A stretch of 64,000 bases of DNA from an uncultured Erythrobacter sp. (lineage in GTDB: Bacteria > Pseudomonadota > Alphaproteobacteria > Sphingomonadales > Sphingomonadaceae): assembly GCA_947498065.1 (NCBI GenBank), contig CANMIS010000003.1, positions 1-64,000 on the forward strand, in the 5' to 3' direction. Shown one piece after another: positions 19,420-27,866 of this stretch (the first letter of the stretch is position 1; each line of letters opens with the position of its first letter). The notes under the pieces were generated by a model. It did not search any database. It had not been told where the DNA came from and saw only the letters and a list, made by a program, of their open reading frames with translations. A program made the translations under genes and the position numbers.

Positions 19420-19503
19420 ATGATTTTGCTCAGTAAGTCTCGCTGCTCTGCCAAGGGATTTGTTCTAAGATTATGGCCTCACTCGCTACTCTTGCCGAAT
19501 TGA
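19420..19503 (+). CDS. Possible 27-codon leader ORF overlapping the hydrolase start
   Basis: A small frame begins at ATG 19420, five bases after a good AGGAG, and ends with TGA at 19501-19503, inside the alpha/beta hydrolase gene that starts at 19473. The hydrolase ATG itself has no well-spaced Shine-Dalgarno sequence, so passage of ribosomes through this leader could open its start. The peptide is hydrophobic and not recognisable. It may simply be chance. Confidence 0.25.
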   Translation: MILLSKSRCSAKGFVLRLWPHSLLLPN

Positions 19504-20246
19504 AATCCTCGCTGTGGACGCGCGATGAGTTCGCGCGCCGGATCGCACTGGCGCGCCAGCCAGAGGAAGAGCGCGCACCGCGGCCAAGCCTGAGGCAATT
19601 TCTGGGTGAGGCTGAGGTGTTGGCCGAAGTGGTCAACCGCCCGCGCCGCAAGATTGCAATTGAGCGCGCCAAGCATCCGCGCACGATTATGGTCCTGCCC
19701 GGCTTTATGACGCATCCTTTGCGCATGCGCTTTATGGCGCGGCAATTGGAGCGCGCGGGTCATACTGCGAAACGCTGGGGCCTGGGATTTAATTTGGGGC
19801 CGAGCGAGGAAAATCTCGCCAGCCTGGAGAAGCGCTTGGTCAATTTGAGCGAGCGTGCCGGAGAGCCGGTCGTGCTGCTCGGCTGGAGCCTCGGCGGGAT
19901 ATTTGCGCGCGAGCTAGCCAAGCGGCAGCCGCAAGCGGTGGCCAAAGTGATCACGATGGGATCGCCGTTTTCTGGTGATCCGCGGGCCAACAATGTCTGG
20001 CGCGCCTATCAATTTGTAACCGGCCATTCGGTCGATGATCCGCCAATCGATACGGAGCTGGGCGAGAAACCCCCGGTTGAAACCATCGCATTGTGGAGCC
20101 CGCGCGACGGGATGATTGCCCCGCGCGCCGCTTGCGGCACAGCGGAGGAACGCGACCGCGCGGTTGCCCTGCGCTGCACGCATATTGGCTTTTCTTATTC
20201 GGAAGAGGCAATTTCTGCCGTTCTTGAGGAACTCAATCGCGATTGA
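19473..20246 (+). CDS. Alpha/beta hydrolase (lipase/esterase-like)
   Basis: 257 residues. The nucleophile elbow is GWSLGG near residue 131, the likely catalytic Asp is in WSPRDGMI, and the His in CTHIGFSY, in the order of the fold. TIMVLPGFMTHPLRMR precedes the elbow and would supply the oxyanion hole. There is no signal peptide, so it is probably cytosolic. The substrate is unknown. It lies about 100 bases upstream of the ATP-grasp/Anbu cluster on the same strand and may share a transcript with it. Confidence 0.8.
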   Translation: MASLATLAELKSSLWTRDEFARRIALARQPEEERAPRPSLRQFLGEAEVLAEVVNRPRRKIAIERAKHPRTIMVLPGFMTHPLRMRFMARQLERAGHTAKRWGLGFNLGPSEENLASLEKRLVNLSERAGEPVVLLGWSLGGIFARELAKRQPQAVAKVITMGSPFSGDPRANNVWRAYQFVTGHSVDDPPIDTELGEKPPVETIALWSPRDGMIAPRAACGTAEERDRAVALRCTHIGFSYSEEAISAVLEELNRD

Positions 20247-20343
20247 ACCTTTGCTTGTGAGACTGCGCAATAATGCTTAGCATCCTTGCATAGCGCGCAA
20301 TTCTTAGGGGTAATCGGTTCTGTCAGCTTCCCAATTTGATGAG

Positions 20344-21741
20344 ATGTTTGACCCCGATGGGGCGCCGCGTCCGGCCTATGCTGATTATTCATCATGGTAT
20401 GGCGAGCAGAAGAATGACCTTCTGCGCCGCAAAGCCAAGGATGCGGATGAGAGTTTTCGCCGCACTGGGATCACCTTCAATGTTTATGGTGAGGATGAGG
20501 CCGAAGAGCGCCTGATCCCGTTCGATATGGTCCCGCGCATTATCACAGCGGGCGAATGGCGGCGGCTGACCAAGGGGATTGAGCAGCGCGTGCGCGCGCT
20601 AAACGCCTTCCTTTATGATCTATACCACCGGCAGGAGATCATTCGCGCCGGCCGCCTGCCAGAACGGCTGCTGCGCAATAATGACGCGTGGCTGCCCAAT
20701 ATGGTGGGCTTCACCCCGCCGGGCGGGATTTACACGCATATTGTCGGCATCGACTTGGTGCGCACCGGGCCGGACGAGTTCTTCGTGCTCGAAGACAACG
20801 CTCGGACCCCATCGGGCGTGTCTTACATGCTTGAGAACCGCGAGACGATGATGTCGATGTTCCCCGATCTCTTCTCCCGCATTGGGGTGGAGAGCGTGTC
20901 GAACTATCCGCGCCGTCTTGCGCGCAGCCTTGCCGCATGTGCGCCAGAGGGAACTAAGGGCAAACCGAACGTCACAGTCCTGACGCCGGGTATCTACAAT
21001 TCCGCATATTTCGAACACGCCTTTCTGGCCGATCAGATGGGCGCCACTTTAGTCGAGGCGAGCGATCTGCGCGTGGTCGATGGCAAAGTGCAAATGCGCT
21101 GCACCGATGGCTATGCTCAGGTGGACGTGATCTATCGCCGGGTGGATGACGATTATCTCGATCCGCTGACCTTCAATCCCGACAGCGTGCTGGGCATTCC
21201 CGGCATTATGGACGTCTACCGCGCGGGTAATGTCACCATAGCCAACGCGCCGGGCACGGGCGTTTCGGACGACAAGGCGATCTACAGCTTCATGCCGGAA
21301 ATCGTCGAATTCTATACCGGTGAGAAGCCGCTGCTGCCCAATGTGCAAACCTGGCGCTGCGCCGATGATGACAGCCTGGCCTATGTGCTCGACAATCTAG
21401 ACGAGCTGGTGGTGAAAGAAGTGCACGGCTCTGGCGGATACGGCATGCTGATTGGGCCGACCGCATCCAAGCGCGAGATCAAGAAATTCCGCGCCAAGCT
21501 GGAGGCCAACCCGGAAAACTACATCGCTCAGCCGACGCTGGCCTTGTCGACCTGTCCGATCTTCACCCGCAAGGGGCTTGCACCGCGTCACGTCGATTTG
21601 CGCCCCTTCGTGTTGGTTTCGCCTGACGGCATCGACATCACGCCGGGCGGTTTGACCCGCGTTGCTCTCAAAGATGGCTCTTTGGTGGTCAATTCCAGCC
21701 AGGGCGGCGGCACCAAAGACACTTGGGTCCTGAAGGACTAG
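20344..21741 (+). CDS. Circularly permuted ATP-grasp ligase (DUF404/DUF407 type)
   Basis: 465 residues. The family features are visible: FDMVPRIITAGEW, RALNAFLYDLYHRQEI, EFFVLEDNARTPSGVSYMLENR and the C-terminal KEVHGSGGYGM with DLRPFV. The proteins are predicted carboxylate-amine ligases that would form amide or peptide bonds using ATP. It is the first of four genes (ATP-grasp, alpha-E, transglutaminase, Anbu) whose linkage is conserved in many bacteria. The start is uncertain: ATG 20344 has no Shine-Dalgarno sequence, whereas an in-frame CTG at 20320 has AGGGG nine bases upstream and would add eight residues (LSASQFDE) that fit the family N-terminus. Confidence 0.88.
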   Translation: MFDPDGAPRPAYADYSSWYGEQKNDLLRRKAKDADESFRRTGITFNVYGEDEAEERLIPFDMVPRIITAGEWRRLTKGIEQRVRALNAFLYDLYHRQEIIRAGRLPERLLRNNDAWLPNMVGFTPPGGIYTHIVGIDLVRTGPDEFFVLEDNARTPSGVSYMLENRETMMSMFPDLFSRIGVESVSNYPRRLARSLAACAPEGTKGKPNVTVLTPGIYNSAYFEHAFLADQMGATLVEASDLRVVDGKVQMRCTDGYAQVDVIYRRVDDDYLDPLTFNPDSVLGIPGIMDVYRAGNVTIANAPGTGVSDDKAIYSFMPEIVEFYTGEKPLLPNVQTWRCADDDSLAYVLDNLDELVVKEVHGSGGYGMLIGPTASKREIKKFRAKLEANPENYIAQPTLALSTCPIFTRKGLAPRHVDLRPFVLVSPDGIDITPGGLTRVALKDGSLVVNSSQGGGTKDTWVLKD

Positions 21742-21758
21742 GGGCGGGGAACGGCACG

Positions 21759-22703
21759 ATGTTAGGACGCACCGCCAATGGCATGTTTTGGATGTTCCGC
21801 TATCTGGAGCGGGCCGAAAACACCGCACGGCTTTTAGAAGCGGGGCTGCGCATGGCGCTGACCCGGGACACCGCGACGGCCGAGGAAGAATGGCGCTCTG
21901 TCATCGCTACCTCTGGTCAGCGGGCGGCGTATGAGGCCTCGCATGATGATTACACCGGGCAGCAGGTATGGAACTTCATACTGCGTGACCGCGATAATCC
22001 GGCCAGCGTGCGCGAAATGTTTGGCGCTGTGCGGACCAATGCGCGCATGGCGCGGACCAATATCTCCAGCGAAGTCTGGGGCGCGGTCAATGAGAACTGG
22101 ATGGCGCTGGAAGACGCGCTGAGACGCCCGGTCGGGCAAAATTCCGTCGGCGATGTGGTTGCCATGATCCGCCGCGCGGGCACGCTAGTCCACGGCGCGG
22201 TGGAGGGCTCAATGCTGCGCAATGAAGCCTATCACTTCGCCCGCGCAGGCACCTTTATCGAACGCGCCGAAAGCACGGCGCGCATCCTCGATATGAAATA
22301 CTATCTGCTGCTGCCAACGCTTGGCCATGTTGGCTCGCGGATTGACAGCGGGCAGTGGGAGCAAGTGCTGCGGTCCGTCGCCGGGGCGAGCGCCTACACT
22401 TGGCTGCATGCCGGACGGATCGAAGCGCGCGGGATCGTTGAATTCCTGGTGCTGGATGACCGCTTCCCGCGCAGCCTGGCCTTTTGCCGCAGCGCGCTGC
22501 GCGATCAATTGGCCGCATTGGCCCGCATTCACGGGAGCGAAGGCGAGTGCAACTCTCTAATGCGCGAGGCCGATATGGAGATTGCCGACATCACTGTGGA
22601 CCAGATATTCGACCAAGGCCTGCACGATTTTCTGCTGAGTTTCATGCATAGCAATGTCGCGATCAGCACCGCGATTGCCAGCGATTACAGGTTTCACCAC
22701 TGA
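21759..22703 (+). CDS. Alpha-E domain protein (DUF403)
   Basis: 314 residues, almost entirely helical, opening MLGRTANGMFWMFRYLERAENTAR, the typical start of alpha-E proteins. Acidic and arginine residues (RYLERAENTARLL, ERAESTARILDMKYY) recur in the helical repeats. The molecular role is unknown; it is predicted to work with the ATP-grasp ligase because the two genes are nearly always linked. It begins 17 bases after the ligase stop and shares one base with the transglutaminase start (TGATG), indicating coupled translation. Confidence 0.88.
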   Translation: MLGRTANGMFWMFRYLERAENTARLLEAGLRMALTRDTATAEEEWRSVIATSGQRAAYEASHDDYTGQQVWNFILRDRDNPASVREMFGAVRTNARMARTNISSEVWGAVNENWMALEDALRRPVGQNSVGDVVAMIRRAGTLVHGAVEGSMLRNEAYHFARAGTFIERAESTARILDMKYYLLLPTLGHVGSRIDSGQWEQVLRSVAGASAYTWLHAGRIEARGIVEFLVLDDRFPRSLAFCRSALRDQLAALARIHGSEGECNSLMREADMEIADITVDQIFDQGLHDFLLSFMHSNVAISTAIASDYRFHH

Positions 22704-23527
22704 TGCGCCTCTCAATCCGCCACACCACCCGCTACAGCTTCACTGATCCTGTGGTCCACGCGCTCCAGCGACTGCGCCTGACGCCGAAGGAGACGCAGGG
22801 TCAGAAGATCCTCGATTGGCAGATGGAGTATGAAAACGCGCATAGCGAGCTGGAATATGACGACCAGCATTTCAACACCGTCACGCTGATCGCGCTGGAA
22901 CCCGGCGCTCAGGAAGTCAGCGTGACCTGCCGCGGCGTGGTGGAGACGGAAGACAATGCGGGCGTCATTGGCCGCCATTCGGGCCATTTGCCGCTGTGGA
23001 GCTTTATGGGTCAGACCAAGCTGACCAAGCCGGGGCCGAAGCTGCGCGCGCTGGTGCGTGAAGTGGATACGGGCGAGGGCGATGGTCAGAGCGACAAGCT
23101 CAATTTCCTCCACGCACTCTCTGCGGTTATTCGCGATCAGGTCGCCTATCGCACCGGTTCAACCGGGGTCAGCACAACCTCAGAAGAGGCGATCGACGCG
23201 GGCGAGGGCGTGTGTCAGGACCACACGCATATCTTCCTCGCCGCTGCGCGCATGGCCGATATTCCCGCCCGCTATGTCAGCGGCTATCTGATGATGAACG
23301 ACCGGATCGACCAAGAGGCGAGCCATGCCTGGGCCGAGGCGCATATTGATGGGCTCGGCTGGGTCGGATTTGATATCTCCAACGGGATCAGCCCCGATCC
23401 GCGCTATGTTCGCGTTGCCACGGGCAGGGATTACCGTGATGCGGCGCCGGTTACCGGGATCAGCTTTGGATCGGCCCAGCAATCGCTCAAGGTCGAAGTC
23501 GCTGTCGAGCAGCAAAGCCAGCAATAG
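22703..23527 (+). CDS. Transglutaminase-like cysteine protease family protein
   Basis: 274 residues. The N-terminal beta domain opens MRLSIRHTTRYSF, as in bacterial transglutaminase-like proteins of this cluster. The core has the catalytic triad: Cys in AGEGVCQDHTHIF, His in SHAWAEAHIDGLGW and Asp in FDISNG. Such enzymes cleave or transfer amide bonds, so this one may undo or process the product of the ATP-grasp ligase. There is no signal peptide or membrane segment. Translation is coupled to the alpha-E gene by a one-base overlap. Confidence 0.9.
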   Translation: MRLSIRHTTRYSFTDPVVHALQRLRLTPKETQGQKILDWQMEYENAHSELEYDDQHFNTVTLIALEPGAQEVSVTCRGVVETEDNAGVIGRHSGHLPLWSFMGQTKLTKPGPKLRALVREVDTGEGDGQSDKLNFLHALSAVIRDQVAYRTGSTGVSTTSEEAIDAGEGVCQDHTHIFLAAARMADIPARYVSGYLMMNDRIDQEASHAWAEAHIDGLGWVGFDISNGISPDPRYVRVATGRDYRDAAPVTGISFGSAQQSLKVEVAVEQQSQQ

Positions 23528-23602
23528 GCGCCTACACAATATCGCTTTGCCGCGTGAGGCAAGTCAGCTAATTGCGCGCTCTCATAACCATAAGAGAATC
23601 AT

Positions 23603-24349
23603 ATGACATATTGCGTTGGCATGGTGCTGGACCGCGGCCTGGTTTTGATGAGCGACACGCGCACCAATTCGGGCGTCGACAACATTTCGGTGTTCCGCAA
23701 GATGTTCCATTGGAGCGTCCCGGGCGAGCGCATGATCACGGTTATGACCGCTGGCAATTTGGCAACCACCCAGGCGGTGATTGGCAAGCTGGAGGAACGC
23801 ACCAAGGAGCCTGACGAGCGTGAGAACACTTTGTTCAAATCGCCGACCATGTTTCAGGTCGCCTCCGACATTGGCAAGCTGCTGCGCACGACAATTGAAG
23901 AGCGCCAAAGCGCCAACGGAGATCGCGGGCGGGGCAAGTTTACCGCCACCATCATCGTCGCTGGCCAGATCGCGGGAATGGAGCCGCGATTGTTCATGAT
24001 CTACCCAGAGGGCAATTTCATCGAGGCCAGCCTCGACACGCCGTTCTTCCAGATTGGTGAAACAAAGTATGGCCGGCCGATTATCCTGCGCGGATATGAC
24101 CGCGACATGAGCTTTGAGGACGCGGTGAAATTGCTGATGGTGTCGTTCGACAGCACGCTCAAGGCGAACCTGTCGGTTGGGCTGCCGCTCGATCTGATGG
24201 TGATTGGCCGCGATGACTTTGCGCCCACTCATCAGCACCGGATTACGCACGATGATCCCTATTTCGACTCGATCTCATCGAGCTGGGGCGATGCGCTCAA
24301 ATCGGCGTTTCACTCTTTGCCGGATTACAGTTTCGGCCCGAAAACCTAG
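23603..24349 (+). CDS. Anbu, proteasome-type protease
   Basis: 248 residues with the Ntn-hydrolase fold of Anbu, a bacterial relative of HslV and the 20S proteasome beta subunit. After loss of Met1 the N-terminal residue is Thr2, the expected nucleophile. The SDTRTNSGVDNIS segment (Asp18 region) and Lys in FRKMF complete the usual catalytic set. The C-terminal extension with THQHRITHDDPYF is characteristic. It follows the transglutaminase by 75 bases in the conserved four-gene cluster. The biological substrate of Anbu is not known. The Shine-Dalgarno is weak (AAGAGA). Confidence 0.92.
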   Translation: MTYCVGMVLDRGLVLMSDTRTNSGVDNISVFRKMFHWSVPGERMITVMTAGNLATTQAVIGKLEERTKEPDERENTLFKSPTMFQVASDIGKLLRTTIEERQSANGDRGRGKFTATIIVAGQIAGMEPRLFMIYPEGNFIEASLDTPFFQIGETKYGRPIILRGYDRDMSFEDAVKLLMVSFDSTLKANLSVGLPLDLMVIGRDDFAPTHQHRITHDDPYFDSISSSWGDALKSAFHSLPDYSFGPKT

Positions 24350-24499
24350 TGATTTGACCTGATCCGCGAAAACACTGAGCGGCCACACAAGCTGTTGCAT
24401 CCATTTTGGACCTCGGTCCCCTCCGAGCCAGTTCAGGTCTACTCGACAACGGACCAAACTCAGGATGATTCCATATGGGGAAGTGCGCATTCATTATGA

Positions 24500-25123
24500 A
24501 TGACACGCAAAGCCATCCTCCACTTCATCGACTCTTCCAGCCGTCATAGGGCAGAATTGTCTCGCGCAGGGTTCGCCTTAGGGCACCACTGCGAAGTCTA
24601 TGGCGATCTGAGTGATCTTTCGGCGCATCCGCCGCGAGATGGGATCATAATTGCTCGCGATGCGATCGAGGAAGGCGGTGTTGCCATGATCCTCGAACGG
24701 CTCAGCAAGCTGGGCGTTTGGCTGCCGCTGATCGCGGTTGAGGAGCAGCCGCGACCCGGCCGCATTGTTGAGGCGATAAAGGCCGGTGCGCTCGACTATT
24801 TATCCATGCCGCTCGACCCAGAGCGGTTCTCTCGCTGTCTCACTCGAATTGAGAAAGAGGCCGAAGTGTTCGGTGCGGCCCGTCGCCGCATGATCGAGGC
24901 ACGCAGCCGCATTTCCAGCCTTTCGAACAGGGAGCGCGAAGTGCTCAATTGGCTGGCCGAGGGTAGCAGCAATAAGGTGATCGCAAGAGAGCTGGATATC
25001 AGCCCGCGCACCGTTGAAATTCACCGTGCCAATATGATGAGCAAGCTGGGTGCAAGACATGCAGCTGAGGCTGTACGCCTGAAGATAGAGGCCAAGCTGG
25101 AACCGGAGATGCCGGTCGAATAA
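24500..25123 (+). CDS. LuxR-family transcriptional regulator with degenerate receiver domain
   Basis: 207 residues built like FixJ. The C-terminal HTH (about 140-200) is intact: LSNREREVLNWLAEGSSNKVIA and ISPRTVEIHRANMMSKLGAR. The N-terminal receiver keeps its outline, ending with AIKAGALDYLSMPLDPERF, but the phosphoacceptor Asp is replaced (A52 by alignment to FixJ), the switch Thr is absent (V83-E region) and the lysine is M103. It is therefore unlikely to be controlled by phosphorylation at the usual site. It lies 150 bases after Anbu on the same strand; whether it controls that cluster is unknown. Confidence 0.82.
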   Translation: MTRKAILHFIDSSSRHRAELSRAGFALGHHCEVYGDLSDLSAHPPRDGIIIARDAIEEGGVAMILERLSKLGVWLPLIAVEEQPRPGRIVEAIKAGALDYLSMPLDPERFSRCLTRIEKEAEVFGAARRRMIEARSRISSLSNREREVLNWLAEGSSNKVIARELDISPRTVEIHRANMMSKLGARHAAEAVRLKIEAKLEPEMPVE

Positions 25124-25195
25124 GCGCGGCGAGGGGCGCTGGCCTGTTGCCAGACGCCAGCGGCTGCCGCTTCTTAAGTCGCTGATCCAGTCGGT

Positions 25196-25936
25196 TTAGC
25201 GGCAGAAGCTTCCGTCTGTGCCTTCAACGTGGAAATGGTCTTCGTGGGCTCTGTTATAGTCAGGCCCGAGGACCGTTCCGAAGCGTTTGCAGGCGCTCTT
25301 GTGCACTACCCTTAGGAACTCGCGCTCTGCTGCGCTGCCGCGTGACCAATTACCTTGAACGCTGATGCGGCGGCCGTCTTTCAATACGAAGCCGGAGATG
25401 TCTATTGCTTCTGCTCGGGCATGGGCGGAGCGGCGCGAGGTGCCCGCGACATTGCGGCATGAGTACGATCCCATGGTCTCGATCCGCTCGAGGCCGCTGC
25501 CCAGAATTTGCCGGGCTGCTCGGTCGACGCCGAACCTAACCCATCCATTAAAGGCGCTGGCTGTGCGGCATTGCACCGGGCCAATATTGCTGATCCCAAA
25601 TCGCGAGCGATCACCCGCCAGGGCGGAGAGCTGCACAGTGCCAAGCTTGCTGCATCCCGGCGCGCCGTAAGCGTCTGGCAGAGGATCAAAACGCACACCC
25701 GAAGCGCTGAGCTGTGCAAAGCAGGTGCGGTCAGCGGCCCGGTTTGAGATGTCGCCCTGCGTTGAGCTGACGGGCGGTTTGCTGCCCGTGCGCGACGGTG
25801 AGCCATTGGATGAGGGCAATATGCCGCAGCCCGCCAGAGCGGCCGCGCTTACGGCCAAGATCACGGCGCGCGTGGCGGCCGCAAGGCTGGGTTTGCAGCT
25901 AAGCGGAGGGTTGTTAGGAGCTGAAGTGCGTTTCAT
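25196..25936 (-). CDS. Extensin-like C-terminal domain lipoprotein
   Basis: 246 residues. A lipobox ends AALAGC near residue 37. After a Ser/Pro-rich linker the domain carries paired cysteines and the pattern SAHARAEAIDISGF, then LGPDYNRAHEDHFHVEG. The Asp and His residues in these motifs match the zinc-site arrangement of LAS-type peptidoglycan peptidases, to which the extensin-like C domain is related. It is probably a periplasmic or outer-membrane-anchored cell-wall protein. It converges on the LuxR-type gene. Confidence 0.83.
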   Translation of the reverse strand: MKRTSAPNNPPLSCKPSLAAATRAVILAVSAAALAGCGILPSSNGSPSRTGSKPPVSSTQGDISNRAADRTCFAQLSASGVRFDPLPDAYGAPGCSKLGTVQLSALAGDRSRFGISNIGPVQCRTASAFNGWVRFGVDRAARQILGSGLERIETMGSYSCRNVAGTSRRSAHARAEAIDISGFVLKDGRRISVQGNWSRGSAAEREFLRVVHKSACKRFGTVLGPDYNRAHEDHFHVEGTDGSFCR

Positions 25937-26073
25937 GGTCCCGCATGCATGCCGCAGATATGGTTAACAACGCGCTAACCATACTGGCTTTGGCAATCCA
26001 CGGGAGCAGACGCACATGCAGCCCGCCGTGGGATTTAGCTGCCTTGTCGCAGAGCCGGGGACACTGGCAGGGG

Positions 26074-26463
26074 CTATGGCAATTCGTCCGCCACCTGCTC
26101 CCACAATTCGATCTTGATGCCGTTTGGATCAAGCAGCCAGGCAAATTTGCCATATCCCTCATCAGCCGTATCCAGGATGTCGACACCCTTCTTCTTCAGC
26201 TTGGAGACGAAGCCATCGAGATCATTGACCCGAAGGTTAATCATAAAGCCATTCTTGCCCGGCTTGATATATGTGCCGTCGGAAAAATGGCTGATTAGGG
26301 AATAGGGGTTGGTCTTCGGCTCTTCGGCCCAGGCCAGCTGCGGACCATATTCGCCATCCAGACCCAAAGTGTCGCGGTACCATTCGCGCGTAGCCGCCGG
26401 ATCTTCGACCACGTAGAAAACGCCGCCTAGACCGGTAATCCGCGGCTCGTCTGTTTCTGCCAT
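26074..26463 (-). CDS. Glyoxalase/bleomycin-resistance (VOC) fold protein
   Basis: 129 residues, one VOC module with two beta-alpha-beta-beta-beta repeats: GLGGVFYVVEDPAATREWYRDTLGL in the first, and FMINLRVNDLDGFV then WLLDPNGIKIELWEQ in the second. The final Glu in IELWE is at the usual metal-ligand position. Substrate unknown. ATG 26463 was chosen because GGAGGG lies four bases upstream; ATGs at 26475 and 26478 are in frame but have poorer sites. Confidence 0.82.
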   Translation of the reverse strand: MAETDEPRITGLGGVFYVVEDPAATREWYRDTLGLDGEYGPQLAWAEEPKTNPYSLISHFSDGTYIKPGKNGFMINLRVNDLDGFVSKLKKKGVDILDTADEGYGKFAWLLDPNGIKIELWEQVADELP

Positions 26464-26571
26464 CTCGCCCTCCATCATTGTCTTGAGGGGCGAGCATAGG
26501 AAGGTGAACGCCAGCGGTCTAGGGACGGCTAGCGATGAGGGGGTACGTGCGGGCTGGGCAGCTGCCCCAAT

Positions 26572-27291
26572 TCAGAAGCGTGTCGTGAACTCAATCAAGC
26601 CCTGGGGCAGGGCATCCAGCAAAGCGATCTCGATCACTTTGTCGAAGCCCGTGAGCACCATGACGCCAACCAGCAGCAGAGTGATGCCAAACAGAGGCTT
26701 GCCGTATTTTGCCAGCGTCATCATCGTCTTGCGGCGCTCTCCAATGGCTTTGCGTGAGCCATAGGCGAAGGCGAGGATTGAGGTTGCGACGCCCAATCCG
26801 AAGACGAAGAAGATGAAGAAACTCGCGAGCAAATCCTGCCCTTGGCTAGCCGCCGCGATCGCGACGCCCAGGGTCGGACCAACGCAGGGTGCCCAAACGA
26901 TGCCGAGCAGCAGGCCGATGGCGAACTGTCCGCCAGCGCCGTCGCCGCTTAGTTTGGATAGGCGCTGATTGCCGAAGTTTGAGATCGGCGCAGCGGCAGC
27001 GCTGATCGCCACCTGAGCTTGCGGGACCAGCAGAACTACGCCAGCCACCGCCAGCAATGCGCCAGCGAACAGGCGGATGGCCTGCTCATTGATCCCGATG
27101 GAATAACCAAACGCGATCACGGTGAAACCGAACAGGGTGAAGCTGGTGACCAGACCCGCCGCGAGGGCGAGGGGGCCAAACTTGCTCTTGCCCAGGGCTG
27201 ATGCGACCAAGATCGGCACCAGCGGCAGCACGCAAGGGTTCAGGATCGTCACCAGACCGGCGACAAATGATAAGAGCGTGCTGCCTAGCAT
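26572..27291 (-). CDS. ccdA: Cytochrome c biogenesis/thiol-reductant membrane protein CcdA
   Basis: 239 residues with six predicted membrane helices. The redox cysteines lie in LNPCVLPLVP (about residue 19) and WAPCVGPTLG, as in the CcdA/DsbD membrane domain. It would pass electrons from cytosolic thioredoxin across the membrane, here most likely to the thioredoxin-like protein encoded directly upstream on the same strand (27355-27756). The genome therefore has this short system in addition to full DsbD at 13170. Confidence 0.9.
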   Translation of the reverse strand: MLGSTLLSFVAGLVTILNPCVLPLVPILVASALGKSKFGPLALAAGLVTSFTLFGFTVIAFGYSIGINEQAIRLFAGALLAVAGVVLLVPQAQVAISAAAAPISNFGNQRLSKLSGDGAGGQFAIGLLLGIVWAPCVGPTLGVAIAAASQGQDLLASFFIFFVFGLGVATSILAFAYGSRKAIGERRKTMMTLAKYGKPLFGITLLLVGVMVLTGFDKVIEIALLDALPQGLIEFTTRF

Positions 27292-27354
27292 GGCATTGCC
27301 TTCAGCTTTCTGTGATGCGCGCGCGCGGCATCGGCCGCGCGCAAACGCAGTGGA

Positions 27355-27756
27355 TTAGAGCGCTTTTAGAATGGCGCTGCGCAGGCGAGTACGGTTCGTT
27401 TCCGCGATTGTGCGGGCAACTTCCTTTTCGCCTTTGAACACGAGAACGGTCGATTGACGCGGGATGCGGTGCTTGCGCAAGAACGCCTTTTCATCGTCGA
27501 AGTTCACCTTGACGAATTGTACGTTGCCGCTCGCCTTTTCGCTGCGAAGTTCATCGAGGATCGGGGCCTGAGCGCGGCAGGTCGGGCACCAGTCAGCGTA
27601 GACGTCTACCACGATGGTTTTGCCTTTGCCCTGTGCCATGGCAAATTCTGCCGCGTCATAGGTCTGCCAGCCAGCCGTGTCAGACTTGGCAGAGAGTTGC
27701 ATCGCACCAATGGTGATGGCGCCAATGGCAGCGATAAGGGCAAAGAAACGCATCAT
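27355..27756 (-). CDS. Membrane-anchored or periplasmic thioredoxin family protein
   Basis: 133 residues. An N-terminal hydrophobic segment (about 4-20) acts as signal or anchor, followed by a thioredoxin fold with the active site ADWCPTCRAQAP and the cis-Pro region IPRQSTVLVF. ATG 27756 was chosen: GGAG lies nine bases upstream, and the longer TTG reading overlaps that site. It is 63 bases upstream of ccdA, its probable electron donor, so the pair may supply reduced thiols for cytochrome c maturation or another periplasmic target. Confidence 0.87.
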   Translation of the reverse strand: MMRFFALIAAIGAITIGAMQLSAKSDTAGWQTYDAAEFAMAQGKGKTIVVDVYADWCPTCRAQAPILDELRSEKASGNVQFVKVNFDDEKAFLRKHRIPRQSTVLVFKGEKEVARTIAETNRTRLRSAILKAL

Positions 27757-27866
27757 TTTTGTGATCTCCAAAACGGATTATCGGCAGAGTTGCCGACGGG
27801 TCGTAATGGAGTTCGCCGCCCTGTCGTTCTTGGTTACACAAAAAGGCAAAATTTTTTCACGCGCAT

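Noticed and set aside
20270..20300. ATGCT-T-AGCAT palindrome before the ATP-grasp gene as a Fur-type site
   Set aside because: Only five bases per arm and no match to a metal-regulator consensus that I can support.
24350..24499. Inverted repeat TTTGGACC/GGACCAAA and a CTCGG/CCGAG stem before the LuxR gene
   Set aside because: The stems are short and the loops long; I could not decide between an operator and chance, so it is not listed as a feature.
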